The notes beneath the pieces are model-generated. The model saw nothing but the letters and a program-made list of their open reading frames with translations. It had not been told where the DNA came from and ran no database searches. Source: JBBQWZ01 sp038210135 (lineage in GTDB: Bacteria > Acidobacteriota > Terriglobia > Bryobacterales > Bryobacteraceae). Taken from it: a stretch of DNA of 64,000 bases. A program made the translations under genes and the position numbers. Positions 1-8,547 of this stretch are shown piece after piece. The stretch lies in NCBI GenBank assembly GCA_038210135.1, contig JBBQWZ010000004.1, positions 62,001 through 126,000 on the forward strand. Direction: 5' to 3'. The first letter of the stretch is position 1. Every line of letters starts with the position of its first letter.

Positions 1-1
1 C

Positions 2-1006
2 GTTCTGTGGTCCGTGGTGTGTTTCGCTTCCATTTTGGCCCTATTTTATATACGGAATGTCTTCCATTTGGCTTATATCGTCCTGGTTGCTGGGGTGCTC
101 TCCTGGTTCATGCCTCATCTTTTGCGGGTTATTTGGATTGGAGCAGCCCCTGCGTTTGCCGCCGCGGCGGCACTCTACCTAAAGAACTGGCTTCTGTTTG
201 GTGTTTTCACAGGAAGTACCTGGATGGGCATGACTACCGGCGTCGTGACGACCTATCAGATGACGCCCGATGAGATTGACCGGCTGGTGACGCAAGGTGT
301 TTTGACGCCAATCGCCCGCATTCCTCCTTTTAGCGACCTGAATTTGTATTTGCCATATATCCAGTTACCGGCTAAAACCGGCCTGCCGGTACTGGATGAC
401 GCTGTCACCTCGACGGGGCATTCGAACTTCAATGCGCTGGGGTATTTTCAAGTTCATGAACAGTTTCTCCGAAACTCTAAGGCTGTATTGTTGCACTATC
501 CGACAGCCTACCTGCGTTCCTGTGCCATTGCGTGGTTTGCCTATTTCCTGCCCGCCGGCGATATGCATTATTACGATGCTTCCAGGGCAAAGCTAGGCTT
601 GTTCGACCGCGTCTATAGTGCGGTGTTTTATGGTAAATTTCGGGAGGCGAGTGATCGCAAACAGTTACGTGCGATTAAAGCATCCGGAAACACTTTTTCG
701 TTAGTGCTTTATACCGGGCTCTTTCTGATGATTATACTGCCCCTGACGTTTTGTTGGGGGCTGGCTCAATTGGTCTTCAGGCGATTCCGGAGCAATTGGA
801 CCCAGCCGGAGATCGCCCTGATCGCTTTTCTGGTTTTCAATATTGCGTTTGTGACTGCAACATCAAACCTGTTGTCGTCATTCGAGAACAACAGATATCG
901 TTTCCCATTAGATCCGTTCTTCACCGTTCTGCTCGCAGCTCTCCTAACACAGACTTTGCGCGCGAGGCACAAGTCCAACAAGACGGCTGTTTCCGCTAAC
1001 AACTAA
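2..1006 (+). CDS. Multi-pass membrane protein, glycosyltransferase-like (5' partial)
   Basis: The reading frame is open to the left edge, so the true start lies outside the window; the first in-window GTG is at 14. The visible 330 or so residues hold several hydrophobic segments: about residues 1-60 (three helices), a segment near 235-260, and one near 280-315. A long hydrophilic loop lies between them, and the C-terminal tail is short and basic (Arg-Ala-Arg-His-Lys). This organisation resembles the C-terminal half of GT-C/ArnT-like dolichyl-phosphate-mannose-type glycosyltransferases, but no catalytic motif is visible because the N-terminus is missing. The neighbouring genes are glycan genes on the opposite strand, so a role in polysaccharide assembly at the cytoplasmic membrane is an inference. 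It could also be an unrelated polytopic membrane protein. Confidence 0.55.
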   Translation, partial: VLWSVVCFASILALFYIRNVFHLAYIVLVAGVLSWFMPHLLRVIWIGAAPAFAAAAALYLKNWLLFGVFTGSTWMGMTTGVVTTYQMTPDEIDRLVTQGVLTPIARIPPFSDLNLYLPYIQLPAKTGLPVLDDAVTSTGHSNFNALGYFQVHEQFLRNSKAVLLHYPTAYLRSCAIAWFAYFLPAGDMHYYDASRAKLGLFDRVYSAVFYGKFREASDRKQLRAIKASGNTFSLVLYTGLFLMIILPLTFCWGLAQLVFRRFRSNWTQPEIALIAFLVFNIAFVTATSNLLSSFENNRYRFPLDPFFTVLLAALLTQTLRARHKSNKTAVSANN

Positions 1007-1162
1007 ATAGCCCTACTTCGGTCTATCGATCAGGGACGTTGGGCCGCGTACACGGGCGTGCAGGCAGCGGCCAGCAATGCCCTATACCGGCAGCTACATC
1101 CAGATCGCAATCAGGTAGCTGTCTTGTTACTGCCTGTTAGCCACCACTTGGATGGCGGTTTG

Positions 1163-1990
1163 TTACCCGGAGCGAGAAGAAAGGATCTGCTTGATCGAGG
1201 TGAATTGAAAATCTGTCAGGAGATGTTCCAGGCGATCAAGGGTTCGGTCGAGGTTGTTGTAGTGCCGGAAGGCCTTGACGGCGGGAAGGGAAACGCGAGG
1301 TTGCTGTGGATCGACCTCCCAGGGGTGGAGGTAGAAGATGACTGGCCGGCCGGCGGCATTACATTTCCGAATCAGAAACTTCGTGAGGGGGTAGGGAAAC
1401 AGGCGGAAATAACCTCCGCCGCTGCAAGGAATGCGCCGGCCGAACATGTTGGCGCAGCTCATGGGAAGCTCTGTAAGACCGTTATCCAGTTCATGGATGA
1501 CGAGGGGTGCGTCGCCGATCCCATAGTCAGGGTGAAAGCCGACCGGAAATATGGAGGAGTCGTACGTGAGGCCGCACTGCTTTAGGGTATCGACCGCCCA
1601 CCAGGTTTTACGGGTGATGGAGAAGGAAGGGGCGCGGAAGCCGGAGATGTGGGCGGAAGAGCACTTCGCGAGGACGTCCAAGGAACGTTCCAGGTCGGCT
1701 CGAAACTCATCGGGGCTCATGAAGGTGAGGAGTTTATGCGAGTAGCCGTGGGTGGCGATTTCGTGGCCCCGGCGTTCGACTTCGCGGACGAGATCGGGGT
1801 AGCGTTCGGCGATCCAGCCGAGCACGAAAAAGGTCCCTTCCACTTTATGCCTTTTGAGCACGTCGAGGATGAGAAGCGTGTTTCGCTCCACCCGGGATTC
1901 GAGCTTGTCCCATTCTTCGCGGGGGAAGACGTGACTTAGGTTTTGGACACAAAACCAGTCTTCGAGGTCGATGGAAAAGACGTTTTGCAT
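1163..1990 (-). CDS. Polysaccharide deacetylase, XrtA/PEP-CTERM locus type
   Basis: The 275-residue protein has the NodB-homology fold signatures of carbohydrate esterase family 4: Ser-Ile-Asp-Leu-Glu-Asp-Trp near the N-terminus (metal-binding Asp), Thr-His-Gly-Tyr-Ser-His around residue 82 (the two metal-binding His), and Phe-Arg-Ala-Pro-Ser-Phe. The SIDLEDW start and the overall length match the subfamily found in EPS loci that also encode exosortase (TIGR03006 type). It has no signal peptide, as is usual for that subfamily. The expected reaction is N-deacetylation of a GlcNAc-containing exopolysaccharide. It is the last gene of a minus-strand run (5039 to 1163). The ATG at 1990 is preferred over the adjacent TTG at 1993. 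Confidence 0.85.
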   Translation of the reverse strand: MQNVFSIDLEDWFCVQNLSHVFPREEWDKLESRVERNTLLILDVLKRHKVEGTFFVLGWIAERYPDLVREVERRGHEIATHGYSHKLLTFMSPDEFRADLERSLDVLAKCSSAHISGFRAPSFSITRKTWWAVDTLKQCGLTYDSSIFPVGFHPDYGIGDAPLVIHELDNGLTELPMSCANMFGRRIPCSGGGYFRLFPYPLTKFLIRKCNAAGRPVIFYLHPWEVDPQQPRVSLPAVKAFRHYNNLDRTLDRLEHLLTDFQFTSIKQILSSRSG

Positions 1991-2083
1991 CAAGGATTCC
2001 GTGGATGAGAGCAGACAGTTCGCTCCGTAGCGCTATGAGTTCGGCGCGAGGGAGGAGGCGTTCGCTCAGACATGTTCTTTCCC

Positions 2084-2998
2084 TTAGACTACCTTGTCGG
2101 TGTCGAGAAACGATAGCGGTTTTTTTCGGAGTTGGGCGAGTTCCAAGTCACCGAGAGCTTGGTTCTTGTCCCAATACCAAAAGGGCAGGCGCAGGGGAAT
2201 GTAGCCCCGGAAGAACGCCTTGCGCTTCGCCTCGGGAGTCATGAGCATGATTTCGCAGAACTTGGCATGTCGATGCCGCAAGCCCCTCCACAAGGCGGCG
2301 TGGGCAGAGAGTGGGCCCAGAGAAGGCGGTGCGGCGACGATCCGTCCGATACCGCCGACGTCACCCACGCGCAAAGGGCCAGATTCCAGAATTCCGATAT
2401 ACGAAGAGATGGCTTTTTCGCGAGGATTGGCCGATACGGGGGACTTATGGGCGCGGCGGCCGCGTGCGAGCAGCCATTCGACGATCGGGGACGTCACCCC
2501 ATAGACGCCGCTTACCGCTCGAAGCAAGAGCCTCAACCAGGGTTTCTCCACGCGTTCCCCATAATCATTGAGCATCGTCGTAAGGTTCAAAGGATGAACG
2601 CCGCGCCAAATGTCCTCGAGGGGCTTCCAACGGAGCTTTCCGTAGAGACGCTCGGCTTGCTTAGTGACTCCGACACCGAGGAGCACCGGATACCAGTTCA
2701 TGATGCGCGAAATCAGTAAGCCGCCCGCGCCTTTCGTGCCGGGGCGGGCGCATACCTGAAATAGAAAATGACAAGGGACTCCGTTGGTGAGTTCAGGAAG
2801 GGCAGGGAGCAGAAAGCCGACGGCCTGCATTTTTCCCTCGTCGATCGCGGCTGCCAGTTCGACGCCCAGGGCTTGAAATGCCTGGATACGTTCCGGACCG
2901 TCGAGCGCGCGCAGATAGTCCCAGTGAAGGTGGCAGAGGGCGGCCGCTTCTTCAAATTGCTCCGCGGTTGGTTGGGTATAGCGGATTACTTCGAGCAT
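2084..2998 (-). CDS. GNAT/FemAB-like acyltransferase, function unknown
   Basis: This 304-residue protein has an N-terminal acyltransferase-like region. The segment around residues 75-130 has a Gly-rich turn (Arg-Pro-Gly-Thr-Lys-Gly-Ala-Gly-Gly) followed by a hydrophobic strand and Ala-Glu-Arg-Leu-Tyr-Gly-Lys-Leu, which resembles the acetyl-CoA-binding turn and following helix of GNAT folds. No signal peptide is seen. It sits between the epimerase (28-bp gap upstream) and the deacetylase, so acylation of a sugar or of a lipid-linked glycan intermediate is plausible. Related EPS loci carry FemAB-like proteins in this position, but I cannot assign it to that family with certainty. Confidence 0.5.
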   Translation of the reverse strand: MLEVIRYTQPTAEQFEEAAALCHLHWDYLRALDGPERIQAFQALGVELAAAIDEGKMQAVGFLLPALPELTNGVPCHFLFQVCARPGTKGAGGLLISRIMNWYPVLLGVGVTKQAERLYGKLRWKPLEDIWRGVHPLNLTTMLNDYGERVEKPWLRLLLRAVSGVYGVTSPIVEWLLARGRRAHKSPVSANPREKAISSYIGILESGPLRVGDVGGIGRIVAAPPSLGPLSAHAALWRGLRHRHAKFCEIMLMTPEAKRKAFFRGYIPLRLPFWYWDKNQALGDLELAQLRKKPLSFLDTDKVV

Positions 2999-3025
2999 TC
3001 CGCGGGGTGACTCGCCGGTCTGAGT

Positions 3026-4018
3026 TTAACGGCTCTTATAGCCTTTACCTTCATAAAAGTTCAAAGCGTTTTCGACCCCGGTGCGAAAGCTGGTCTTGTA
3101 CCGGAATCCGAGCTGGTTTTGCTTGGTGGTATCGCCGCCGCGAGCGTGGACTCCGGCCGGCTTGTCCGACATACCTTTCACTTCCGGTTGATAGCCGGCG
3201 ATGTCGGCGGCCATGCGGGCGAATTCAATGAAGCTGGTGAGAATGCCGGTAGAGAGGTTCACAGCGCCGGCGTCGTCAATTTGATCCATGGTGCCGAGGA
3301 TTCCGTCAACGCAATCTTCGATGTGAATGAAGTCGCGCATCTGGGTACCGGTTCCCCACACCTGTACGACGTCAGAGCCACGATGGGCGAGGATGCGTTT
3401 GCAGATGCTCGGGAAGGGGTAGGTGTCATCTTGATCTTCCCCGTAGCCCGAGAAGGGGCGATAGCAGACGGATTTCAGGCCGTGTTTTTCGTAAGCGAGT
3501 TGGGCAAGGTACTCGCAAGTTAACTTGGCCCAGCCGTAGCTCATATCGGGCATGCCGATATCGTCTACGAACGAGATCATGTCTTCTTTGAGAAGAACGT
3601 GGTGATCCTCGCGCTGCAGCTTGATGGGGTAAGCGGCGCTCGAGCTGAAGCAGGCTGACTTTTTCGGCTTCGCTTCCTTGGCCCACTGCCAATACGCCGC
3701 GTCAATCGCAAGATCGTCGGCTACGGCGAGAGGGTTGTTCTCGATCATCAAACGTCCACCGACCATCGCAGCCAGGTGGAACGTGTAATCGAAATCGTCA
3801 TCGAGGACGCGGTGAAAATACGTCCGGCAATCTTCCTTGTAGAAATGGAAGTTTGGATAATCTCGCGGCTCGAACAGCGGCCATCCCTGGGTGGGATCGA
3901 CGCCGCCTGTAAACGGGGCCACGTTATCGACGGCGTGCACTTCCGCGCCTTTATCAAGAAACCGCTTCACAATATGGCGGCCCACAAACCCCGCGGCGCC
4001 GGTAACTAGAATTTTCAT
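3026..4018 (-). CDS. NAD-dependent sugar epimerase/dehydratase (extended SDR)
   Basis: A 330-residue extended short-chain dehydrogenase. The N-terminal Rossmann motif Gly-Ala-Ala-Gly-Phe-Val-Gly is at residues 7-13. The catalytic Tyr-x-x-x-Lys appears as Tyr-Gly-Trp-Ala-Lys near residue 180, preceded by Ser-Ser-Ser-Ala-Ala-Tyr near 125-130. Tyr-Arg-Pro-Phe-Ser-Gly-Tyr-Gly and Gln-Met-Arg-Asp-Phe-Ile-His are typical substrate-domain signatures of UDP/GDP-sugar epimerases and dehydratases; the sequence feels closest to GDP-mannose 3,5-epimerase-like enzymes, but the substrate is not determinable. The start lies 4 bp downstream of the preceding glycosyltransferase stop, so the two are co-transcribed. 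It would supply a nucleotide sugar to the locus. Confidence 0.85.
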   Translation of the reverse strand: MKILVTGAAGFVGRHIVKRFLDKGAEVHAVDNVAPFTGGVDPTQGWPLFEPRDYPNFHFYKEDCRTYFHRVLDDDFDYTFHLAAMVGGRLMIENNPLAVADDLAIDAAYWQWAKEAKPKKSACFSSSAAYPIKLQREDHHVLLKEDMISFVDDIGMPDMSYGWAKLTCEYLAQLAYEKHGLKSVCYRPFSGYGEDQDDTYPFPSICKRILAHRGSDVVQVWGTGTQMRDFIHIEDCVDGILGTMDQIDDAGAVNLSTGILTSFIEFARMAADIAGYQPEVKGMSDKPAGVHARGGDTTKQNQLGFRYKTSFRTGVENALNFYEGKGYKSR

Positions 4019-4022
4019 GAAA

Positions 4023-5039
4023 TCACGCGATTACTGGCTTGTTCTGCCGGATAGATTTTGGGGACAAGTTTTCAATGGCGACATCAAGGACTCGTTGGCG
4101 GAGTTCCTGCTCACCACCGCAGCTTTCAGCGTAGAGGCGGCCGACGTCGGCCGTACGCACGCGCAATTCCGTGTCTTCCCACACCCTCTGGATAGTTTGC
4201 GCCAAGGCTTCGGCATCCTCGGGCGGAACCAGAAGCACCTGGTTGGCATCGAGTACGTCCGTAGTGCCCACGCCATGGGTGATGATGACGCACTTTCCCA
4301 TCAGCATTGCGTTCAAATAAGTGCCGATGCCGGCAGGAGCGATGCGCTTCGAGAGCATCGGCAGGACCACGATTTTGGCACTTTCGATGATGCGAATCAA
4401 CGATTCCGTACCGCCTTCGTCGGGCAGAATCTTTACATTCGGAGGCAACTGATCGACTGCGTAGCTGAATTTGGATGTGTGCTTCTTGAAAGCCTCGAAG
4501 TTCGGCGGAGGAATCGCGGCCGGTAGATCGGGCAGCTTCTCCATCGCTTTGAAAAACGTATCGTAATCGCGTTCCGAACGGCCGAAGCAAAGGATGTACT
4601 CGCCTTCGGCGCTTACCTTATAGTCAAAGCGAAAGCGAATATCCGGTTTGTACTTGATGCAGGTGACGCGATCGGGACCGATACCGAAGTATTTCTGATA
4701 GCCGTCGAGAATTTTGGAGTAAAGAGTGAAGTGATCAACACGTCCCAAGAAGAAGCGCTTAAAGGGGCGGGTCCACTTGGCTTTGGCTGTCAACGGGGTC
4801 CGCAACAGTAGATCATTGCCGAGGATGGGACGGCGGCGAAAAGGGAACAACAGATAGAGGGCCGCGAGCTTCATCATCAGGGCGCCGTCGGTGTTGATAA
4901 TGACCAGATCGGCGTCTTTCGACTTTTGCAAAAACTCCCACGGCGTACGGGCCATCATGGACTTGCCGGTGACCCCGGAAGACGACTGCCAATTTTCCGG
5001 AAACCTCGGGAAGTTGGTCAAGATCATCATTTCGGCCAT
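4023..5039 (-). CDS. Glycosyltransferase, GT-B fold (GT4-like)
   Basis: The protein has 338 residues from the ATG at 5039, chosen because AAGGA lies 8 nt upstream; a longer frame reaching 5165 would overlap the divergent gene and lacks such a site. The C-terminal half has the GT4-type nucleotide-sugar region: a strand ending in Val-Leu-Pro, then Ala-Gly-Ile-Gly-Thr-Tyr-Leu-Asn-Ala-Met-Leu-Met-Gly-Lys and Val-Pro-Pro-Glu-Asp-Ala-Glu-Ala-Leu-Ala. The usual Glu-x7-Glu motif is weak. It is the first gene of the minus-strand glycan operon, divergent from the next glycosyltransferase with 76 bp between the starts. It probably adds a sugar to a lipid-linked exopolysaccharide in the cytoplasm. Confidence 0.75.
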   Translation of the reverse strand: MAEMMILTNFPRFPENWQSSSGVTGKSMMARTPWEFLQKSKDADLVIINTDGALMMKLAALYLLFPFRRRPILGNDLLLRTPLTAKAKWTRPFKRFFLGRVDHFTLYSKILDGYQKYFGIGPDRVTCIKYKPDIRFRFDYKVSAEGEYILCFGRSERDYDTFFKAMEKLPDLPAAIPPPNFEAFKKHTSKFSYAVDQLPPNVKILPDEGGTESLIRIIESAKIVVLPMLSKRIAPAGIGTYLNAMLMGKCVIITHGVGTTDVLDANQVLLVPPEDAEALAQTIQRVWEDTELRVRTADVGRLYAESCGGEQELRQRVLDVAIENLSPKSIRQNKPVIA

Positions 5040-5115
5040 TGTAGCAGTCCTTGCCGGAGTTTCGAATTCTTGGGGACTAAGGATTTCTCCTTGAAGAATG
5101 GGAAGATGGCGTTGA

Positions 5116-6294
5116 ATGGTCGCAGCAAAACGGCGCTTGGAAAGAAGCTCTTTCGAGCCCATCAAGATTCTGGCTTTCGTGGAGGCCGACTATGTCACGG
5201 GCCCGGCGAAACCGCTTCTCGCGTTTGGCGAACAAATGCGGAACCCGCCCATCGAGTGGGGCCTTCGCCGGGTGACGCTCTCGATTGCTACCTTCTGCCG
5301 CGGAAACACCGAAAGCAATGCCTTTATCGACGCTGTGCGTCAAGCGGACATTCCTGTCCACATCATTCGGGAGCGGTATCGCTTTGATCTGGATGCCCGT
5401 CGGCAAATGCGCGAGCTGATCGATCGCGAGGATCCGGACCTGATCGAGACGCACAGCGTAAAATCGCATTTTCTGCTGCATTCGGTGGGACGGGGCAATC
5501 GGCCCTGGGTCGCATTCCACCACGGCTACACCACTCCGAACCTGAAGATGCGGTTGTATAACCAGTTGGACCGCTGGACGCTTCGGTCGGCGGACGCCGT
5601 GATTACCGTCTGCATGCCATTCAAAAAGGATCTGGAGGATAAGGGGGTCCAGCGGGAACGGCTCCATGTACTGCATAACTTTGAGACCCCGTCGATCGCT
5701 CCGGACGCGACTGTTCTGGCTCGGTTACGCGAGGAATTTCAGTTGGGCGAAGCCCCGGTGATTCTGACGATGGGCCGGATGTCGCAGGAGAAAGGGCATT
5801 TGGTTCTGATTCAGGCGCTCAAGCATTTACGGGAAATCCGACCGGAACTGGACTGGGTTTTGCTCCTGGTCGGCACCGGTCCCGAGCTGGAAAGTGTGAC
5901 ACAGGCCGTGGCAGAAGCAGGATTGGCGGCGCGCGTACGATTCGCGGGCCAGCAGGAACATCCTATGCGGTTCTTTCACTTGGCGGATATTCTAGCCCTA
6001 CCCTCGTTAAGCGAAGGTTCGCCGCTGGTGGTGCTGGAGGCTCTGGCGGCCGGTTTGCCGATTGCGGCGACGGCGGTGGGTGGGGTTCCCGAGATTGTGA
6101 CGAATGGGGAGAGTGCGCTGCTGACTCCGGCGAGAGATGCCAAGGCGATGGCGGGATCGATTGCCACGTTGCTCGAGGATCCTATTGGGGCGCGAATGCG
6201 GAGTGATCGGGGCTTGGTGGATCTCAAAGAAAGATTTTCGCCAGAAGTCTACATGCGGACACTGGTGAACCTCTTTGAGAAACTGCTGCCTTGA
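5116..6294 (+). CDS. Glycosyltransferase family 4
   Basis: A 392-residue GT-B glycosyltransferase. The second domain starts with Thr-Met-Gly-Arg-Met-Ser-Gln-Glu-Lys-Gly-His (the donor-binding Gly-Arg-x-x-x-x-Lys-Gly signature near residue 215). It continues with Pro-Ser-Leu-Ser-Glu-Gly-Ser-Pro-Leu-Val-Val-Leu-Glu-Ala-Leu-Ala, the classical Glu-x7-Glu motif of retaining GT4 enzymes. The N-terminal acceptor domain has Glu-Thr-His-Ser-Val-Lys-Ser-His. The ATG at 5116 is the first possible start, because an in-frame TGA lies at 5113; the ribosome-binding site is weak. It is transcribed alone, divergent from the minus-strand operon and convergent with the next glycosyltransferase (2-bp gap). Confidence 0.88.
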   Translation: MVAAKRRLERSSFEPIKILAFVEADYVTGPAKPLLAFGEQMRNPPIEWGLRRVTLSIATFCRGNTESNAFIDAVRQADIPVHIIRERYRFDLDARRQMRELIDREDPDLIETHSVKSHFLLHSVGRGNRPWVAFHHGYTTPNLKMRLYNQLDRWTLRSADAVITVCMPFKKDLEDKGVQRERLHVLHNFETPSIAPDATVLARLREEFQLGEAPVILTMGRMSQEKGHLVLIQALKHLREIRPELDWVLLLVGTGPELESVTQAVAEAGLAARVRFAGQQEHPMRFFHLADILALPSLSEGSPLVVLEALAAGLPIAATAVGGVPEIVTNGESALLTPARDAKAMAGSIATLLEDPIGARMRSDRGLVDLKERFSPEVYMRTLVNLFEKLLP

Positions 6295-6296
6295 GT

Positions 6297-7538
6297 TTAC
6301 GCACCCATCGAAGCATGGACGCTATATAGGGCGGAGCCGAGACTTTGCCAATCGTAGCGGCGCGTGACCAGGTCACGGCCGGCGGCTACGAGTTTCGAAC
6401 GCGCTTCCGTGTCGTTCAGCACCTCGATGGATTTCTCGTATTGCGCGGCATCGTTGGCGAGCAAAATGTCTTTGCCTGGGCTAACGGCGAGGCCTTCGGC
6501 CCCAAGCGCACTTGAGATTACGGGCACACCCGCGGCCAGAGCTTCGAGGATTTTGAGACGTGTTCCGCCACCAACCCTGAGGGGAACGATCGCGGCAAAG
6601 GCTTCACGGTAGTAGGGGCGGACGTCATCGACCGTTCCAACGACGTCGATACCGGGTTCGCTACCCAAGGCTAAAACGGATTCAGACGGGTTACGGCCGA
6701 CGATGGTGAAGTTCAAATGGGGGAAACGGACGCGCAATGCGGGCCAGATTTCACGGCTGAAGTAGAGCACGGCGTCGATGTTGGCGTGGTAATCCATGGA
6801 GCCGACATACAGCGCCCGGTTGCGCACTGGCGCTACGCCTGGCCTCGCGCGCTCGTAGGCCGCGTTCATCTCGCCGTCGGCATACTGCATGACATCCACT
6901 CCGTTTTCGATGACGTGGATGGAGGCGGAGGCATCGAGAGCCTTCAGTTTCGCCCGTTCGCGATCGCTGCATACGGTATGCGCGTTGCATTCGGAGAGTA
7001 GATCTTTTTCCGCTGCCGCCATGCTCGCGGCCGTGCGACGCGCATAAAATTTGCGTGCCAGGCTGGCGGTGTCGGCATAGCGGAACATCAATTCGGATTC
7101 GATATTGTGCCAATCGCAGAGGATGGGGGGCCGGCCTTTGAAAGCGCGCAGGCTGGGCAGGTAACGGACTAGATGGACACCTTCCATTTGAATGGCGTCG
7201 AAGGCAACTTCCTGGCCAAGCTGGGCAAGAGCTTGGACTACTTGCGGGCTAGTGCAGTTGAGTATCGTGACCGGAGTTTTCCCGATAAGGCCGCGCACGA
7301 GATTTTTGAAGCCATAGCTGGGTGGCTTGGGTGCCATGATGACGCGCTCGAAGAGTTCGGCGGGCGGAGGCAATCCATCGTTTGAGGAAGCAGGCGGTTT
7401 CGGGTCGCTCGGGTTGAAGAGACCGAATAAGGTTACGCTGGCGTGGCTAGCGAGCTGGCGAGCCAGGTGGTAATCGCGGAGCCGTGCGCCGGTGTTGACG
7501 GGCCAGATTTCGCGAGATGTGAAGTATAGAATTCTCAT
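6297..7538 (-). CDS. Glycosyltransferase family 4 (XrtA-associated sugar-transferase type)
   Basis: The protein has 413 residues from the ATG at 7538. An upstream in-frame GTG at 7586 is possible, but Met-Arg-Ile-Leu-Tyr-Phe-Thr is a typical GT4 N-terminus. The first strand is followed by Trp-Pro-Val-Asn-Thr-Gly-Ala-Arg-Leu-Arg-Asp-Tyr-His-Leu, the Gly-x-x-x-Arg acceptor loop seen in sugar transferases of exosortase-linked EPS loci. The C-terminal domain has Val-Gly-Ser-Met-Asp-Tyr-His-Ala-Asn and Gly-Gly-Gly-Thr-Arg-Leu-Lys-Ile-Leu-Glu-Ala-Leu-Ala-Ala-Gly-Val-Pro-Val. Like its neighbours it probably acts in exopolysaccharide assembly. It is convergent with the preceding gene. Confidence 0.85.
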   Translation of the reverse strand: MRILYFTSREIWPVNTGARLRDYHLARQLASHASVTLFGLFNPSDPKPPASSNDGLPPPAELFERVIMAPKPPSYGFKNLVRGLIGKTPVTILNCTSPQVVQALAQLGQEVAFDAIQMEGVHLVRYLPSLRAFKGRPPILCDWHNIESELMFRYADTASLARKFYARRTAASMAAAEKDLLSECNAHTVCSDRERAKLKALDASASIHVIENGVDVMQYADGEMNAAYERARPGVAPVRNRALYVGSMDYHANIDAVLYFSREIWPALRVRFPHLNFTIVGRNPSESVLALGSEPGIDVVGTVDDVRPYYREAFAAIVPLRVGGGTRLKILEALAAGVPVISSALGAEGLAVSPGKDILLANDAAQYEKSIEVLNDTEARSKLVAAGRDLVTRRYDWQSLGSALYSVHASMGA

Positions 7539-7710
7539 CCGCGGATCGGCGGGATGGTTTGTTCGGCACGGCACCGGAGATACCACTTGTTGAAAAGGGA
7601 CGTTTCTTTCGCCAGATCCCGCATGATCAGCTCGTCAGATTCCTGTTCAACTAATTTAGGGCGGGATGAAGAATCTCAGCCGGAAGCGCTGAAAGCAATT
7701 GGACGAAGTA

Positions 7711-7800
7711 TGGCGGTGAGGGTGGGATTCGAACCCACGGAACCCGTGAAGGTTCAACGGTTTTCGAGACCGCCCGATTCAACCGCTCTCGCACCTCACC
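7711..7800 (-). tRNA. tRNA-Ser (anticodon CGA)
   Basis: On the minus strand the 90-nt sequence starts GGTGAGG at 7800. It has a D arm, an anticodon stem GCGGT/ACCGT with loop CTCGAAA (anticodon CGA, reading UCG), and a long class II variable arm pairing GAACC with GGTTC. The T arm is GTGGG-TTCGAAT-CCCAC and the acceptor 3' strand is CCTCACC with discriminator G. CCA is encoded at 7713-7711. The long variable arm and discriminator G are diagnostic of tRNA-Ser. It is not tRNA-Sec: the anticodon is not UCA and the acceptor stem is 7 bp. Confidence 0.96.
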
Positions 7801-7936
7801 GTACTTCTAATCTACCTGATTCCTTACGCGCTTGCCAACACGATCGCTCCGCTGCCCAGAGTGGCGGTGCAAGTCCGCATTTTCACGGGTTCTGCGCGGT
7901 CGAGGGAACGGTCCTGTACCGAATCGAGCCAACCTG

Positions 7937-8058
7937 CTAGTGGGCTGCCTACGATCGACCCTTACCACGGTTGACTTGAAAAAGAGTCCCCGCCCTGACG
8001 GGCGGGGCTATAACGTGGAAAGTAGCGCACTGAAGGGATCCCGTGGACAGCCCACTAG
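7937..8058. repeat. 122-bp nested palindrome (MITE/REP-like element)
   Basis: Perfect 11-bp arms CTAGTGGGCTG (7937-7947) and CAGCCCACTAG (8048-8058) flank the element. At its exact centre is a second perfect hairpin, CCCCGCCC-TGAC-GGGCGGGG (7988-8007). Both palindromes share the same centre, 7997.5, and the intervening arms are partly complementary. The right arm supplies the stop codon of the GlcG-like gene. The geometry fits a short non-autonomous hairpin element or a REP doublet. The inner hairpin could also act in transcript termination or stability, but no T-run follows. Confidence 0.75.
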
Positions 8059-8450
8059 AATGCGGCGGCGCCGGCTTCGGCGACGGCGTGATCCTGATCG
8101 CCCGATCCTCCACTGACTCCGATCGCGCCGACCACTTTGCCGTCGCGCTTCAAAGGAATTCCGCCGGCGAAGACCATGATTTTGCCGTCGTTCGACGCGT
8201 GGATGCCAAAGAACTGGCCTCCGGACTGTGAATGCGTTGCCAAGTCCTTAGTGGTGATGTCGAAGGCGCGCGAAGTGTAAGCCTTCTTGATCGAAATGTC
8301 GATACTTCCGAGCCAAGCTCCGTCCATGCGGACATGCGCGATCAGGTTGCCGCCGCCGTCGGCGACCGCGATATTCATGGGCTGGCCGATCTCGGCTGCC
8401 TTCTTTTCGGCGGCTGCAATCACCGCACGGGCTTGGTTGAGCGTAATCAT
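8055..8450 (-). CDS. GlcG/HbpS family protein (heme-binding-like)
   Basis: 131 residues from the ATG at 8450, where family members typically begin (Met-Ile-Thr-Leu-Asn-Gln-Ala); an in-frame extension to 8501 looks spurious. The single domain contains the family patterns Asn-Ile-Ala-Val-Ala-Asp-Gly-Gly-Gly-Asn-Leu, Arg-Met-Asp-Gly-Ala, Lys-Ala-Tyr-Thr-Ser-Arg-Ala-Phe and the Gly-rich C-terminal Gly-Ala-Ile-Gly-Val-Ser-Gly-Gly. HbpS is an extracellular heme-binding modulator, and GlcG lies in glycolate loci; the biochemical role here is open. No signal peptide is visible. The gene follows the YVTN protein by 97 bp on the same strand. Its stop codon lies inside the palindromic element. Confidence 0.85.
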   Translation of the reverse strand: MITLNQARAVIAAAEKKAAEIGQPMNIAVADGGGNLIAHVRMDGAWLGSIDISIKKAYTSRAFDITTKDLATHSQSGGQFFGIHASNDGKIMVFAGGIPLKRDGKVVGAIGVSGGSGDQDHAVAEAGAAAF

Positions 8451-8547
8451 GTCTCTGATTGTAGACTTTACCGCCAGGTATCCAATAGAACCGGGAGCCA
8501 AAGCGCTGCGCTTCGACTCCCGGGTAGAACAACGAACAAGATCCGAG

